This document shows positions 8,282-17,111 of a stretch of 64,000 nucleotides of DNA, piece by piece. The stretch lies in the NCBI RefSeq assembly GCF_012396585.1, contig NZ_JAAXPR010000007.1:1-64000 (forward strand). The letters are read 5' to 3'. The translations under genes and the position numbers were made by a program. The notes beneath the pieces are model-generated. The model ran no database searches. It was not told where the DNA came from and saw only the letters and a program-made list of their open reading frames with translations. The stretch comes from Streptococcus ovuberis. Lineage in GTDB: Bacteria; Bacillota; Bacilli; Lactobacillales; Streptococcaceae. Each line of letters opens with the position of its first letter. The first letter of the stretch is position 1.

Positions 8282-10135
8282 ATGGTATATGTAGTAGGCG
8301 TGGATATCGGCAACTCTTCAACAGAATCGGCCTTGGCCTGCATTGATACAAACGGTAACGTGACCTTTCTTTCCCATGCCTTGGCAGATACCACTGGTAT
8401 CAAGGGGACTAAGGAAAATGTTCATGGCATTTATGAATCCTTGCGTCTTCTCTTTGAGCATGCGCCCATCTCTTTGAAAGATGTTTCCATGATTCGCATC
8501 AATGAGGCGACACCTGTTATTGGGGATGTGGCGATGGAAACCATCACAGAGACCATCATTACCGAATCAACTATGGTTGGTCACAACCCTCGGACTCCAG
8601 GGGGGCTTGGAATGGGGATTGGCTATACAGTTGATATCCTGAAGCTTATTGAAGAACCCCTTGATCGTGACTATGTAGTTGTGGTGTCTAAGCGAATTGA
8701 TTTTGATGCGATAGCTCAATTGATTAATGCCTACGTAGCACGTGGTTACAGTATTAAAGCTGCTATTTTACAGGCAGATGACGGAGTATTAGTCCATAAT
8801 CGTCTAGAACATAAGATTCCAATTGTTGATGAGGTTGCTTATATTGACAAGGTACCTGTAGGGATGCGGGCTGCTGTAGAAGTTGCTTCTGCAGGTAAGG
8901 TGATTTCTCAGCTATCTAACCCATATGGCATTGCAACCGTCTTTGAATTAGACGCCCAAGATACTAAGCATGTTGTCCCAATTGCCCGTGCTTTGATCGG
9001 AAACCGCTCAGCTATCGTGATAAAAACACCTGAAGGAGATGTTCAAGCACGGAAAATTCCCGCAGGTAGTATCAAGATAATGGGAACTTACCAGACACAG
9101 ACAGTAGATGTTGCGACAGGAGCTGCTACTATTATGGAGCATGTCTCTATGGTAGACGGCATTGAAGATGTCACTGGTGAGGCAGGCACCAATGTGGGTG
9201 GCATGCTGGAAAAAGTCCGCCAAATCATGGCTCAACTGACTGAAAAAAGAGTTGAGGATATTAAAATCCAAGACATCCTAGCAGTTGATACCTTTGCTCC
9301 TGTGACGGTAAAAGGTGGTTTGGCGGGTGAATATTCTATGGAACAAGCAGTCGGCATTGCCTCCATGGTCAATTCGGACCGTTTGCAGATGTCGCTTATT
9401 GCGGATGAGGTGGAAAAAGAGCTAGGAATTCCTGTAGAAGTAGGAGGAGCAGAAGCCCATTCTGCTATTCTAGGTGCCTTAACGACACCTGGAACATCCA
9501 GACCATTGGCTATTTTAGATCTGGGGGCTGGGTCAACGGATGCTTCTATTATGAGTGCCGATGGTGAGATTAAAGCTGTCCATTTAGCAGGTGCGGGCGA
9601 TATGGTGACGATGTTAATCAATTCAGAATTAGGGTTAGAAAACCGTCACTTGGCAGAAGATATAAAAAAATACCCATTGGCCAAGGTGGAAAGTCTATTC
9701 CATATTCGACATGAAGATGGAACGGTTGAATTTTTTGATAAGCCACTCAGTAGCGACTTGTTTGCCCGTGTCATCATTGTTAAAGATAGAGGCGAGTATA
9801 CGCCGCTAGAGCAGGAGGTTTCTATTGAAAAAGTTAAACTCGTTCGACAGTCAGCCAAAGAACGTGTTTTTGTCATTAATGCTATTCGAGCTCTCAGGAG
9901 TGTTAGTCCAACCAGAGACATTCGTGATATTCCATTTGTTGTGATTGTTGGAGGTTCTGCCTTGGACTTTGAAGTGCCGCAGCTAATTACAGATGCTTTA
10001 TCGCAAAGTTACATTGTCGCAGGTCGAGGAAATATCAGGGGGATAGTTGGTCCGCGCAATGCAGTCGCAACTGGTTTAATTTTGTCTTATTGCAAAGAAA
10101 GATGGGGAAAGTACGATGAGTGCCCAAGTGTGTAA
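8282..10135 (+). CDS. pduG: Diol dehydratase reactivase large subunit PduG
   Basis: 617 residues from ATG 8282, chosen because CGGAGGA (8268-8274) sits 7 bases upstream; a TTG at 8255 would include the ribosome site. It is an ASKHA-type ATPase: VVGVDIGNSSTESAL at the N-terminus and AILDLGAGSTDASIM in the second phosphate-binding region. With PduH it exchanges damaged cobalamin from inactivated dehydratase at the cost of ATP. It begins 27 bases after pduE and overlaps pduH by 20 bases, implying coupled translation. Confidence 0.96.
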   Translation: MVYVVGVDIGNSSTESALACIDTNGNVTFLSHALADTTGIKGTKENVHGIYESLRLLFEHAPISLKDVSMIRINEATPVIGDVAMETITETIITESTMVGHNPRTPGGLGMGIGYTVDILKLIEEPLDRDYVVVVSKRIDFDAIAQLINAYVARGYSIKAAILQADDGVLVHNRLEHKIPIVDEVAYIDKVPVGMRAAVEVASAGKVISQLSNPYGIATVFELDAQDTKHVVPIARALIGNRSAIVIKTPEGDVQARKIPAGSIKIMGTYQTQTVDVATGAATIMEHVSMVDGIEDVTGEAGTNVGGMLEKVRQIMAQLTEKRVEDIKIQDILAVDTFAPVTVKGGLAGEYSMEQAVGIASMVNSDRLQMSLIADEVEKELGIPVEVGGAEAHSAILGALTTPGTSRPLAILDLGAGSTDASIMSADGEIKAVHLAGAGDMVTMLINSELGLENRHLAEDIKKYPLAKVESLFHIRHEDGTVEFFDKPLSSDLFARVIIVKDRGEYTPLEQEVSIEKVKLVRQSAKERVFVINAIRALRSVSPTRDIRDIPFVVIVGGSALDFEVPQLITDALSQSYIVAGRGNIRGIVGPRNAVATGLILSYCKERWGKYDECPSV

Positions 10136-10499
10136 ACCTGTCATTCTCATCTATGGTACAGGAAAAGTATCAGAAGCTTTGCTGGAGCAGATCCAGTTTG
10201 GGATAGAAGAAGAAGGGATCCCCTATTTTTATGAAGAACATCCAGAGAGGACTGGGAAGAATCTCGTATCATTAGCATATGCAGCTGCTCAATCTTCTGC
10301 TTTATCTGTGGGGATTGCTTTGGATGAGATGGCAATAGTAGTCCACTACCGAAACCTACGAGAGGAACAATTTGTTTATCAATTAAAGAATTTGAAAGAA
10401 CAAGAGGCATCAGTCCTTCGAATACTAGGTGGAAATGCGGCAAAATTAGTCAAAGGCATCCCCCTAATTGGACATCTTGCTTTTGAGGTCTCTTTTTAA
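10116..10499 (+). CDS. pduH: Diol dehydratase reactivase small subunit PduH
   Basis: 127 residues, starting inside the end of pduG. The N-terminal block KPVILIYGTGKVSEALLEQIQFGIEEEG and the later LSVGIALDEMAIVVHYRNL resemble PduH, which is related in fold to the dehydratase medium subunit. It pairs with PduG to release inactive cobalamin. The length is normal for the family. Confidence 0.92.
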   Translation: MSAQVCKPVILIYGTGKVSEALLEQIQFGIEEEGIPYFYEEHPERTGKNLVSLAYAAAQSSALSVGIALDEMAIVVHYRNLREEQFVYQLKNLKEQEASVLRILGGNAAKLVKGIPLIGHLAFEVSF

Positions 10500-10540
10500 G
10501 AGACAAAGAATAAGGACACTAGAAAGAAGGTGATCTTGAT

Positions 10541-11059
10541 TTGGAACGATGGGAGAAAAACTTAGAAGACTACTGTTCAACTCCTGCTTTTGTTCAACAG
10601 GTCGTGGATAGATGCTGCCAGCTTCTGAAGGGAAAAACGGATGCGCAACCGCTCAATATCCACAGTGAGGCTTGGGAGATAGTTTCCCGAGCCAAAGAGA
10701 AAGCTCAAGAATTAGGTATTTCCATAGTGATTTCCGTTGTAGATGCAGCAGGTCATGTGGTCATGACCTACCGTATGGAAAATGCTTTGCTGGTTAGTTC
10801 AGAGATGTCCTATAAGAAAGCTTATACAGCAGTAGGGATGCGGATGGCATCAAAGGACTTGGCTCCCCTAACCCAGCCTGGTCAATGGCTCTACCAACTA
10901 GAAATTATGTCCGACAACAAAATTGTGAGCCTACCAGGTGGGATTCCTATTTTTGAAGGAGAGCGTTTAGCAGGAGGTATTGGCGTTAGTGGCGGTAATG
11001 CCCGAGAAGATCAATTAATTGCGGAGTATGCCGTACAGCATCTGCAGGCTGGAAAATAA
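10541..11059 (+). CDS. HbpS/GlcG-like protein (PduO C-terminal domain type)
   Basis: 172 residues. From about residue 45 it is a GlcG/HbpS domain: SIVISVVDAAGHVVMTYRM, the YKKAYTAV motif and IFEGERLAGGIGVSGG. This domain forms the C-terminal half of PduO, where it can bind haem or corrinoid. Here it is a separate protein with an N-terminal extension (TPAFVQQVVDRCCQLLKG) that may be a targeting helix. TTG 10541 is the only reasonable start; AGAAAGAAGG lies upstream and the nearby ATG is out of frame. With the EutT-like gene it may replace two-domain PduO. Confidence 0.75.
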   Translation: MERWEKNLEDYCSTPAFVQQVVDRCCQLLKGKTDAQPLNIHSEAWEIVSRAKEKAQELGISIVISVVDAAGHVVMTYRMENALLVSSEMSYKKAYTAVGMRMASKDLAPLTQPGQWLYQLEIMSDNKIVSLPGGIPIFEGERLAGGIGVSGGNAREDQLIAEYAVQHLQAGK

Positions 11060-11075
11060 GGAGAAGTAAAACAAT

Positions 11076-11795
11076 ATGCAATACTATATTGGTGAATTTT
11101 TAGGCACTATGGTGCTGATTGCTTTAGGGGCTGGCTTTGGCTCCTCCATCAGTTTGAACCATTCCTTATCCAAAAACTTATCTCCTAACTTTTTAACCAT
11201 CACGATTGCTTGGGGCTTTGCGGTGATGTTTGGAGTATCTGTTGCGGGTTTCTTTGAGACAGGAGGTCATTTAAATCCTGCTGTCACGCTTGCTTTTGCG
11301 TTAGGTGGTTTGTTTGACTGGAGTATGGTAGCAGGGTACATTATTGCACAGCTTTTGGGAGCTTTTGTAGGCTCTGCTATTGTTGTTGTTCATTATTATC
11401 CTCACTTTATGGCAACTAAACCAGAAGAAGGGAATACAGTTGGTATCTTTGCGACTACTCCAGCTATTTCAACGCCATTTTTTAACCTTATCAGCGAAAT
11501 CATTGCAACTTTTTTCTTTATCTTCATTCTTCTTTTGATGAATACAGGCAGCTTTGTCGCAGGGGTGGCTCCAATTTCTGTAGCCTTCTTGGTCATGGCA
11601 ATCGGACTGTCGTTTGGTTCAACAACTGGTTATGCGATCAATCCAGCACGTGACTTTGGTCCGCGTTTGGCTTATGCTATCTTGCCTATTCCAAACAAGG
11701 GAGAGGCACATTGGGACTATGCTTGGATTCCAATCCTTGCACCTATTATTGGTGCAACTCTGGCCGTTTTTGTCTTCCAGTGTTTGGTTAGCTAG
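11076..11795 (+). CDS. pduF: Glycerol/propanediol facilitator (aquaglyceroporin)
   Basis: 239 residues with six membrane segments and both NPA boxes: HLNPAVTLAF and INPARDFGPR. Asp after the second NPAR marks glycerol-type facilitators rather than strict water channels. It would let glycerol or 1,2-propanediol enter for the dehydratase. It is one of two such genes in the window; the other is at 22.65 kb in the glp operon. Its position between the HbpS-like gene and the kinase parallels pduF/glpF in other Firmicutes pdu loci. The symbol is assigned by context. Confidence 0.92.
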   Translation: MQYYIGEFLGTMVLIALGAGFGSSISLNHSLSKNLSPNFLTITIAWGFAVMFGVSVAGFFETGGHLNPAVTLAFALGGLFDWSMVAGYIIAQLLGAFVGSAIVVVHYYPHFMATKPEEGNTVGIFATTPAISTPFFNLISEIIATFFFIFILLLMNTGSFVAGVAPISVAFLVMAIGLSFGSTTGYAINPARDFGPRLAYAILPIPNKGEAHWDYAWIPILAPIIGATLAVFVFQCLVS

Positions 11796-11815
11796 AGTTA
11801 ATAGAAGGAGAATGT

Positions 11816-12991
11816 ATGTCCCAGATTTTTGCCATAAATGCAGGAAGTTCCTCTTTGAAATTTCAATTACTAGCTATGCCAGAAGAAAGGATTATAGCTA
11901 AAGGAATTTTTGAGCGAATTGGTGAGGAAGATACCCTATTTAGTCTCACGGTAGAAGGCCAAACGGTGAAAGAGTCCCTACCAGGAATAACCCACAAACA
12001 AGCTGTTTCTTATTTGTTGGATACCTTACACCAGAAAGAGGTTCTGGGTTCTCTAGAGAATATTACTGGTGTGGGTCATAGAGTAGCACACGGAGGTGTT
12101 CATTTTAAACAATCTGCCTTGGTCACACCTGAAGTTTTACGTATTATTGAAGAGTTGTCTTTATTAGCTCCTAGCCATAATCCTATCAATTTGCAGGTCA
12201 TCAAAGCTTTTCAAGAATTTTTACCGAGTGTGCCAAATGTAGCTGTATTTGATACAGCATTCCACCAAACGTTAGCTCCTGAGCATTATCTCTATCCCTT
12301 ACCTAAGCGTTATTATGAACAGTATGGCATACGCAAGTATGGTTTCCATGGAACCAGCCATAAATATATTGCATACAAAGCAGAGGAAGTATTAGCGCAA
12401 GAAAATTTACGAATTATTTCCTGCCATTTGGGAAATGGGGCGAGCATCTGTGCTATTCGTAATAAAGAGTCAGTTAATACTTCTATGGGCTTTACACCTT
12501 TGGCAGGGGTGATGATGGGTTCGCGTAGCGGTGATATTGATCCAGCTATTATTCCATTTTTAATGGAACAAGAAGAAATGAGTTCAAAAGCTATCATAGA
12601 TATGTTGAATAAAGAATCTGGTTTGTTAGCTGTTTCGGAACTGAGCAATGACTTGCGGGAGATTCAGTTTGCCTATGCACGTGGATCTAGCAAGGCAGCC
12701 TTAGCGATCAATATGTTTGTCAATCGAATTGCCTACACTATAGCCCAGTACCATCTAGATTTGGGTGGTGTGGATGCGATTGTTTTTACAGCTGGCATTG
12801 GAGAAAATTCTGCGATTATTCGTCAGAAAATTACTGAAAAATTAGTAGCTTTGGGAGTTCATCTAAACAAGGAAGCCAATGAAACCTCCCAAATCTGTAT
12901 TCATGCACTAAATTCCAGTATTAAGCTTTTAGTTCTACCAACCAATGAAGAGTTGATGATTGCATTGGAAACCCTCGAACTAATTTCATAG
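11816..12991 (+). CDS. ackA: Acetate/propionate kinase
   Basis: 391 residues of the ASKHA acetokinase family: IFAINAGSSSLKFQLL at the N-terminus, GVGHRVAHGG, VFDTAFHQT, YGFHGTSHKY, CHLGNGAS and GFTPLAGVMMGSRSGDIDP. It turns acyl phosphate plus ADP into acid plus ATP, the energy-yielding last step of the PduL branch. As the last gene of the compartment transcript it is probably the PduW-equivalent; a housekeeping ackA is expected elsewhere. A terminator follows about 115 bases downstream. Confidence 0.94.
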   Translation: MSQIFAINAGSSSLKFQLLAMPEERIIAKGIFERIGEEDTLFSLTVEGQTVKESLPGITHKQAVSYLLDTLHQKEVLGSLENITGVGHRVAHGGVHFKQSALVTPEVLRIIEELSLLAPSHNPINLQVIKAFQEFLPSVPNVAVFDTAFHQTLAPEHYLYPLPKRYYEQYGIRKYGFHGTSHKYIAYKAEEVLAQENLRIISCHLGNGASICAIRNKESVNTSMGFTPLAGVMMGSRSGDIDPAIIPFLMEQEEMSSKAIIDMLNKESGLLAVSELSNDLREIQFAYARGSSKAALAINMFVNRIAYTIAQYHLDLGGVDAIVFTAGIGENSAIIRQKITEKLVALGVHLNKEANETSQICIHALNSSIKLLVLPTNEELMIALETLELIS

Positions 12992-13105
12992 TATTTGACT
13001 GGAAATAGCTCAGGGGAAACGAATTTTTGTTAGAAAGCTATTAACACTTGGTGTATGCTAATTGCTATCAAGCAAACAATGGCATATAAAAAAATTAAGT
13101 AACGG

Positions 13106-13134
13106 CCTTGTTCCTCATTTTAAGAGGAGCAGGG
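13106..13134 (+). terminator. Terminator of the dehydratase transcript
   Basis: CCTTGTTCCTC (13106-13116) pairs with GAGGAGCAGGG (13124-13134), two G-U pairs, 7-base loop, followed by TCTTGTGTTTT. It is the first good intrinsic terminator after ackA. Confidence 0.75.
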
Positions 13135-13140
13135 TCTTGT

Positions 13141-13732
13141 GTTTTACTTGAAATCGTTCATTTGTAGGTATCCAATGACTGACTCTTCAAAACTTTTTGA
13201 TTATCAAGTCATCCTTTAGGTGGCAAAATAAATGCGTAATAAGGCTTAATCATGCATTTACTACCTTTATATCAAGAGAGTAGTGAATGGTGCTATTATC
13301 TGGGTATTCTCGAGACGTATACTGTGAAACTGGATCATTATGGATAAACAGTGGAAAATATGAATTCGCATAATAGAGCTGTTATCACGATACGTAATGG
13401 CACTGAAATAGGGATCCATACAGAATAAAGCTCATATCATTTGAGGACCATTTCTTATTAAGTGCTAGAGTTGTAAACTCAGGATTGAGACTATTTGCAA
13501 AACAGATCTCGGTGCACTAAACACGTGGACGGCGAACGATAGAAAAAGGACCAGAATTCGCTTCTTCTAGTCACTTTTCCTGAGTTAACGATTGACAAAA
13601 GTGAATTCTAAAATCGGCTTCAGATTGCCTTATAATGCGAGTTACACCATTTGGGTGAAAAGTTATGGGCTGTCCCTGTTCTCATTAAAAATCAACATCT
13701 GACATCTTAGTCTTCTTTTAGGCAGACAAAAA
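13141..13732. other. About 590 bp with no recognisable gene
   Basis: No open frame of meaningful length with a ribosome site is visible on either strand, and I recognise no RNA gene. It lies between the ackA terminator and a strong hairpin. Codon-like patterns are broken by stops in all frames, consistent with decayed or purely intergenic DNA. Confidence 0.5.
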
Positions 13733-13784
13733 ACTCCCTTACTAGATTGATTGAGAAAATAGTCACTAAATCTAGTAAGGGAGT
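13733..13784. terminator. 16 bp perfect hairpin, possible terminator for the minus strand
   Basis: ACTCCCTTACTAGATT (13733-13748) and AATCTAGTAAGGGAGT (13769-13784) are perfect complements around a 20-base loop. A run of six A precedes it on the plus strand, giving a U-run for minus-strand transcripts, so it could stop exoA transcription. The 20-base loop is long for a terminator, so a mobile-element remnant is the alternative. Confidence 0.55.
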
Positions 13785-13824
13785 ATGTTACTATGCTCAG
13801 TTGTCAGAGTTTTTGATAGGAGGC

Positions 13825-14051
13825 TGGGACAAAACTCCTAACCTCTCAAGTGGTTTTTAATTTTCAAGCAAGGCGCAGTGGGTGAGTGGGCTCTAATTCC
13901 CTGATTTTATCAGCTTTTACAGCCCTAACGAATGAGGGAAATATCTTTCCCAAATTTCCAACCTCAAACAGTCGCTTCCCTGACTGTTTGAGCTATGCGG
14001 AGGTGGGCTAACGACTCATCGAATTCTGGCGAATTGCCGATTTTTGTCCCA
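13825..14051. repeat. MITE-like intergenic repeat with TGGGACAAAA termini
   Basis: A 227 bp unit bounded by TGGGACAAAA (13825-13834) and its complement TTTTGTCCCA (14042-14051). It contains an internal hairpin TCAAACAGTC (13964-13973) / GACTGTTTGA (13982-13991) and GGGAAA/TTTCCC near 13936-13951. It has no coding capacity. From memory it resembles a repeat common between genes in S. suis and close relatives; that is recall, not a search. No target duplication is evident. Confidence 0.6.
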
Positions 14052-14149
14052 CTCTCGGAGATATTTGTTTGGTGTGTGAGTTTTACTGGGACAGATGTCC
14101 GAGTCTGGGTTAGTAGCTTTTTTTAAAACTTTATTACATTCGTAGCCCA

Positions 14150-14977
14150 TTAAAGATCAATTTCCATGACAATAGGGGTATGATCTTGACGGGCTCCAGA
14201 ATCGAGCATTTCAGAGCGAGTGACCTTGTCAGCGATGCGGTTGCTAGTCAACCAGTAATCGATTCTCCAGCCAGTATTGTTGATTTTGCTAGTCCGGCTA
14301 CGTTGAGCCCACCAGGTGTAAGCGCCGGTGATGTTACCGTGCAGGTGGCGGAAGGTATCTGTGAAGCCACGCGCCAGCAAATTGGTAAATCCTTGGCGTT
14401 CCTCATCGGTAAAGCCAGGTGATTGGCGGTTGCTGGCTGGATTGGCCAGGTCAATCTCGTGGTGGGCTACATTGTAGTCACCGGTAGCTAGGACTGGCTT
14501 GATGCGATCCAATTCAGCCAAGTAATCGGCATATTTTTCATCCCAAATCTGGCGGTCAGCCAGACGGCGCAGGCCATCACCCGCATTAGGGGTGTAGACC
14601 TGCGTAACAAAAAAGCTATCAAACTCCAAGGTGATAATACGGCCTTCAGCATCCATGGTTGTCGGTGAACCGATCTCTGGAAAACTGATAATGGGGGTCA
14701 GGTCCTTGCGGTAGAGAAACATGGTTCCAGCATAGCCCTTGCGAGCTGGTTCACAGGAAGACCGCCAGACAACGGCATAATCTGGAAAGTAGGTTTCAAG
14801 AATTTCCAAATGTTTTTTCGTAGGTCCTTTATCAGATAGTTTGGTTTCTTGAATGGCAATGATATCAGCGTTTTCAACAGCTAAGGTGTTGAGGACCGCA
14901 CGAGATAACAAAGCACGGGGACTATCAGACGTAAGGGCAGCGTTGAGGGAATCAATATTCCATGAAATGAGTTTCAT
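14150..14977 (-). CDS. exoA: Exodeoxyribonuclease III / AP endonuclease ExoA
   Basis: 275 residues of the exonuclease-endonuclease-phosphatase fold: LISWNIDSLNAAL, IIAIQETKLS (metal-binding Glu), VVWRSSCEPARKGYAGT, DYNVAHHEIDLANP and the C-terminal GARQDHTPIVMEID with the catalytic Asp-His. It cuts DNA at abasic sites in base-excision repair. It stands alone, with a 341-base region up to the proposed promoter near 15329-15334. It lies convergent with ackA across the repeat-rich gap. Confidence 0.95.
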   Translation of the reverse strand: MKLISWNIDSLNAALTSDSPRALLSRAVLNTLAVENADIIAIQETKLSDKGPTKKHLEILETYFPDYAVVWRSSCEPARKGYAGTMFLYRKDLTPIISFPEIGSPTTMDAEGRIITLEFDSFFVTQVYTPNAGDGLRRLADRQIWDEKYADYLAELDRIKPVLATGDYNVAHHEIDLANPASNRQSPGFTDEERQGFTNLLARGFTDTFRHLHGNITGAYTWWAQRSRTSKINNTGWRIDYWLTSNRIADKVTRSEMLDSGARQDHTPIVMEIDL

Positions 14978-15335
14978 AAGGGATCCTTTTCTAAATGTTA
15001 ATGAGAGATCAATGTGAGAATGAAAGAGAATCTGCTAAGACGAGATTGCAATGGATACAGCCTTGACCTAGTGTCTGCTAAGCCACCCTTCTAACCAGTA
15101 AAGGGACCTGTTGGTACCTGTTTTAAGAAAAGGCAAATAAGCAGCTTGTTCAGAACTTTCCTAAACTTTGCAAGGTGCATCTTTTGCAAAGTCTAGGGTG
15201 CTGAGTGAACCGTTAATAAAGCACATAACCAGTGATCAGCATAACGTCAGGGGACAGTAAATTTGAAATTAGCCTTTACTTTAGCCGGCTAAAGTAAAAG
15301 TTGCTTAGTTGATGAATCATTCTATTTCATTATAC
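14978..15335 (-). promoter_or_regulatory. exoA promoter and long structured leader
   Basis: On the minus strand TGGTATAAT (plus 15329-15337) is an extended -10, giving a leader of roughly 340 bases before exoA. The leader contains a 24 bp perfect palindrome TTTACTTTAGCC/GGCTAAAGTAAA (15275-15298) and a hairpin ACTTTGCAA/TTGCAAAGT (15165-15173 / 15184-15192), extended by CCTA/TAGG outside one mismatch. No T-box or known riboswitch core is recognisable. The palindrome could be an operator just after the transcription start or an RNA hairpin. Confidence 0.5.
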
Positions 15336-15360
15336 CAAAAAGTCCTCAGAAGTGAGGACT
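15336..15360 (-). terminator. Terminator of the dhaS-dhaQ transcript
   Basis: AGTCCTCA (15341-15348) and TGAGGACT (15353-15360) form a perfect 8 bp stem with loop GAAG. On the minus strand it is followed by TTTTTGG, as expected for a terminator about 160 bases after the dhaQ stop. The U-run runs into the exoA -10 region. Confidence 0.75.
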
Positions 15361-15518
15361 TAGTGTTTGGGTTTCAGTAAGCCGTACGCCCTAAAATTAG
15401 CAACTGAAAAAAATATGAGATAGAGGTACTATCTAGGAAGGGACGCTCAAATAACTAGGTAGAATGGTATTGATGCTACAAGGGATTTTCAGAAAGATCA
15501 ATCGCATTCTAGACTGGC

Positions 15519-16493
15519 TTATTGCCAAGCAGGAGCAGTTGTTTCAGCGCTTAACCACTCAATCCATCTATGATCTCTGATATCACAAAGAGAGAGAGAA
15601 ATGCCTTCCATGTCGAGATTGGTCATAAACCGACCAGAATGGACAAACTCAATCTTTAATCCCTCAATATCCAACAAATCTAGGACTTGTTCCTGGAATT
15701 GTTGGATGACGTCTGGAGGAGTTTGCCCTAGATTATTAATCAAGAGCGCAAAGCCTTGTCCCTCTTTCCAGCGGAAAAAGAGTCTGAGCTTGTTGATGAG
15801 TTCGATGGCTAATTTTTCACTTGAAATGAAGGGAACAGTTCGATACCCCGCCTCCCCATGTATTCCCACTCCGTAGGAAATGAACCCCTCCTGTAAGTGA
15901 AAAAGCGGTTTTTGACTAAGGAGACAATGAGGTGCTCTTGTGGCAACGCCTAAGGTCGCAATGGAAGGGGCAAGCTTTAATGCGAGCTGTTCTAAATGCT
16001 CTAGACTGGCGCCTTCTTGAGCCGCTTGCCCTAAAATTTTATGGAGGAAAAGGGTACCAGCTACCCCGCGATGTCTGATGGAAAATCTTTCTTCGACAGA
16101 GATGTCATCATGGGAAATGATATACCGAATATCTCTGCCTTCCTGCCGACAGACCTCAATAGCCTTTTGAAAGACTTTTATATCAGCTAAAAAATTCTTA
16201 ATAATGACAAAGACTCCCTGGCCCTTATCAAGGAATCGGATAGCTGCGATGATTTCTTGTGGAGTTGGAGGGATAAAAAGATCTCCGGCTATGGCACCAG
16301 CTAACATGCCCTGCCCAATATAGCCAAAATGGGCAGGTTCATGGCCACTTCCTCCACCCGCGAGGAGCGGAATACATTTCTCATCTCGTTTGGCATTGTA
16401 GAGAAAGCGGGACTGGCCGAAGCGTTTAATGTGGGGGGAATCTTTTAAGAAGCGCTGAATATGTTCTTCAATATAATGTTTGTGTTTATCCAT
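15519..16493 (-). CDS. dhaQ: Dihydroxyacetone-sensing DhaK paralogue DhaQ
   Basis: 324 residues, homologous throughout to DhaK. It keeps GGGSGHEPAHFGYIG, the Asp at 104 and the substrate-binding His212 in YGVGIHGEAGYR. It is clearly diverged from the neighbouring DhaK (for example NFLADIKVF against NYSGDIMNF). In Lactococcus lactis DhaQ binds dihydroxyacetone and, with the TetR-type DhaS, activates the dha operon. Here it overlaps dhaS by 8 bases and is transcribed away from dhaKLM, the same logic. A second functional kinase subunit is the alternative, but no extra DhaL accompanies it. Confidence 0.88.
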   Translation of the reverse strand: MDKHKHYIEEHIQRFLKDSPHIKRFGQSRFLYNAKRDEKCIPLLAGGGSGHEPAHFGYIGQGMLAGAIAGDLFIPPTPQEIIAAIRFLDKGQGVFVIIKNFLADIKVFQKAIEVCRQEGRDIRYIISHDDISVEERFSIRHRGVAGTLFLHKILGQAAQEGASLEHLEQLALKLAPSIATLGVATRAPHCLLSQKPLFHLQEGFISYGVGIHGEAGYRTVPFISSEKLAIELINKLRLFFRWKEGQGFALLINNLGQTPPDVIQQFQEQVLDLLDIEGLKIEFVHSGRFMTNLDMEGISLSLCDIRDHRWIEWLSAETTAPAWQ

Positions 16494-17058
16494 GGATAGC
16501 CCTCCTATGGTCTGAATGATAGTCTAAAAAAGAGAGGAGGAGATCCTCGGTGTGCTGAGCTAATTGAAAAAAGTCTGATGTCTCATCATTGAGATTGGAC
16601 TTTATGGTTTGGGCTAGCGCAGCCGCATGGTAGTGAAAAAAGAAATTTTTTTCAGCTTGTGGCAGATGAATAGAATGCTCTTGACTGTGTTCGGCAACAA
16701 TCTTGACGACGAGCTGGAGGCAATAATCTTGAAAGTAACTCAAGAAATCATTTTGTGTTTGTACTGCAAAAAGGGCCTTGTAAAAGGTTCGATTCTGGTC
16801 AAAAAAGTAAAAAATCTCATGTAAAAGACCGATACCAGAGATATAGTTGAGATTATCTATGATTTGCTCTTGCAGCTCGGTTCTGAAAATCCACTCTAAG
16901 AGTTCGTATTTATCTAAAAAATGGCTGTAAAAGGTCTGGCGTCTCATCTGAGCTACTTCCATGATATCTGTCACAGATACCTTTTCAAAATCTTTGTTTT
17001 TCAAGACGCTCTTGAAGGCTTTGGCGATTCTTTTTTTGGTGATGATAGAGGATGTCAT
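16486..17058 (-). CDS. dhaS: TetR-family activator DhaS
   Basis: 190 residues. The N-terminal helix-turn-helix spans about residues 8-55 (RIAKAFKSVL ... VSVTDIMEVAQMRRQTFYSHF). The C-terminal half is a helical ligand/partner domain as in DhaS. In L. lactis DhaS is unusual among TetR proteins in activating rather than repressing, together with DhaQ and dihydroxyacetone. The gene is divergent from dhaK, and a good match to the known DhaS operator lies in the intergenic region. The start codon is the first in-frame ATG, with AGGAGAT just upstream on this strand. Confidence 0.88.
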   Translation of the reverse strand: MTSSIITKKRIAKAFKSVLKNKDFEKVSVTDIMEVAQMRRQTFYSHFLDKYELLEWIFRTELQEQIIDNLNYISGIGLLHEIFYFFDQNRTFYKALFAVQTQNDFLSYFQDYCLQLVVKIVAEHSQEHSIHLPQAEKNFFFHYHAAALAQTIKSNLNDETSDFFQLAQHTEDLLLSFLDYHSDHRRAIHG

Positions 17059-17111
17059 TTGATCTCCTATAACTTGATCTATTTCAGTTTATCACGCAAT
17101 GGTGACACGTC

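Noticed and set aside
9232-9621. 129-codon minus-strand frame inside pduG
   Set aside because: It is antisense to a well-conserved gene, has no ribosome site and shows no recognisable domain; it is a shadow of the codon pattern of pduG.
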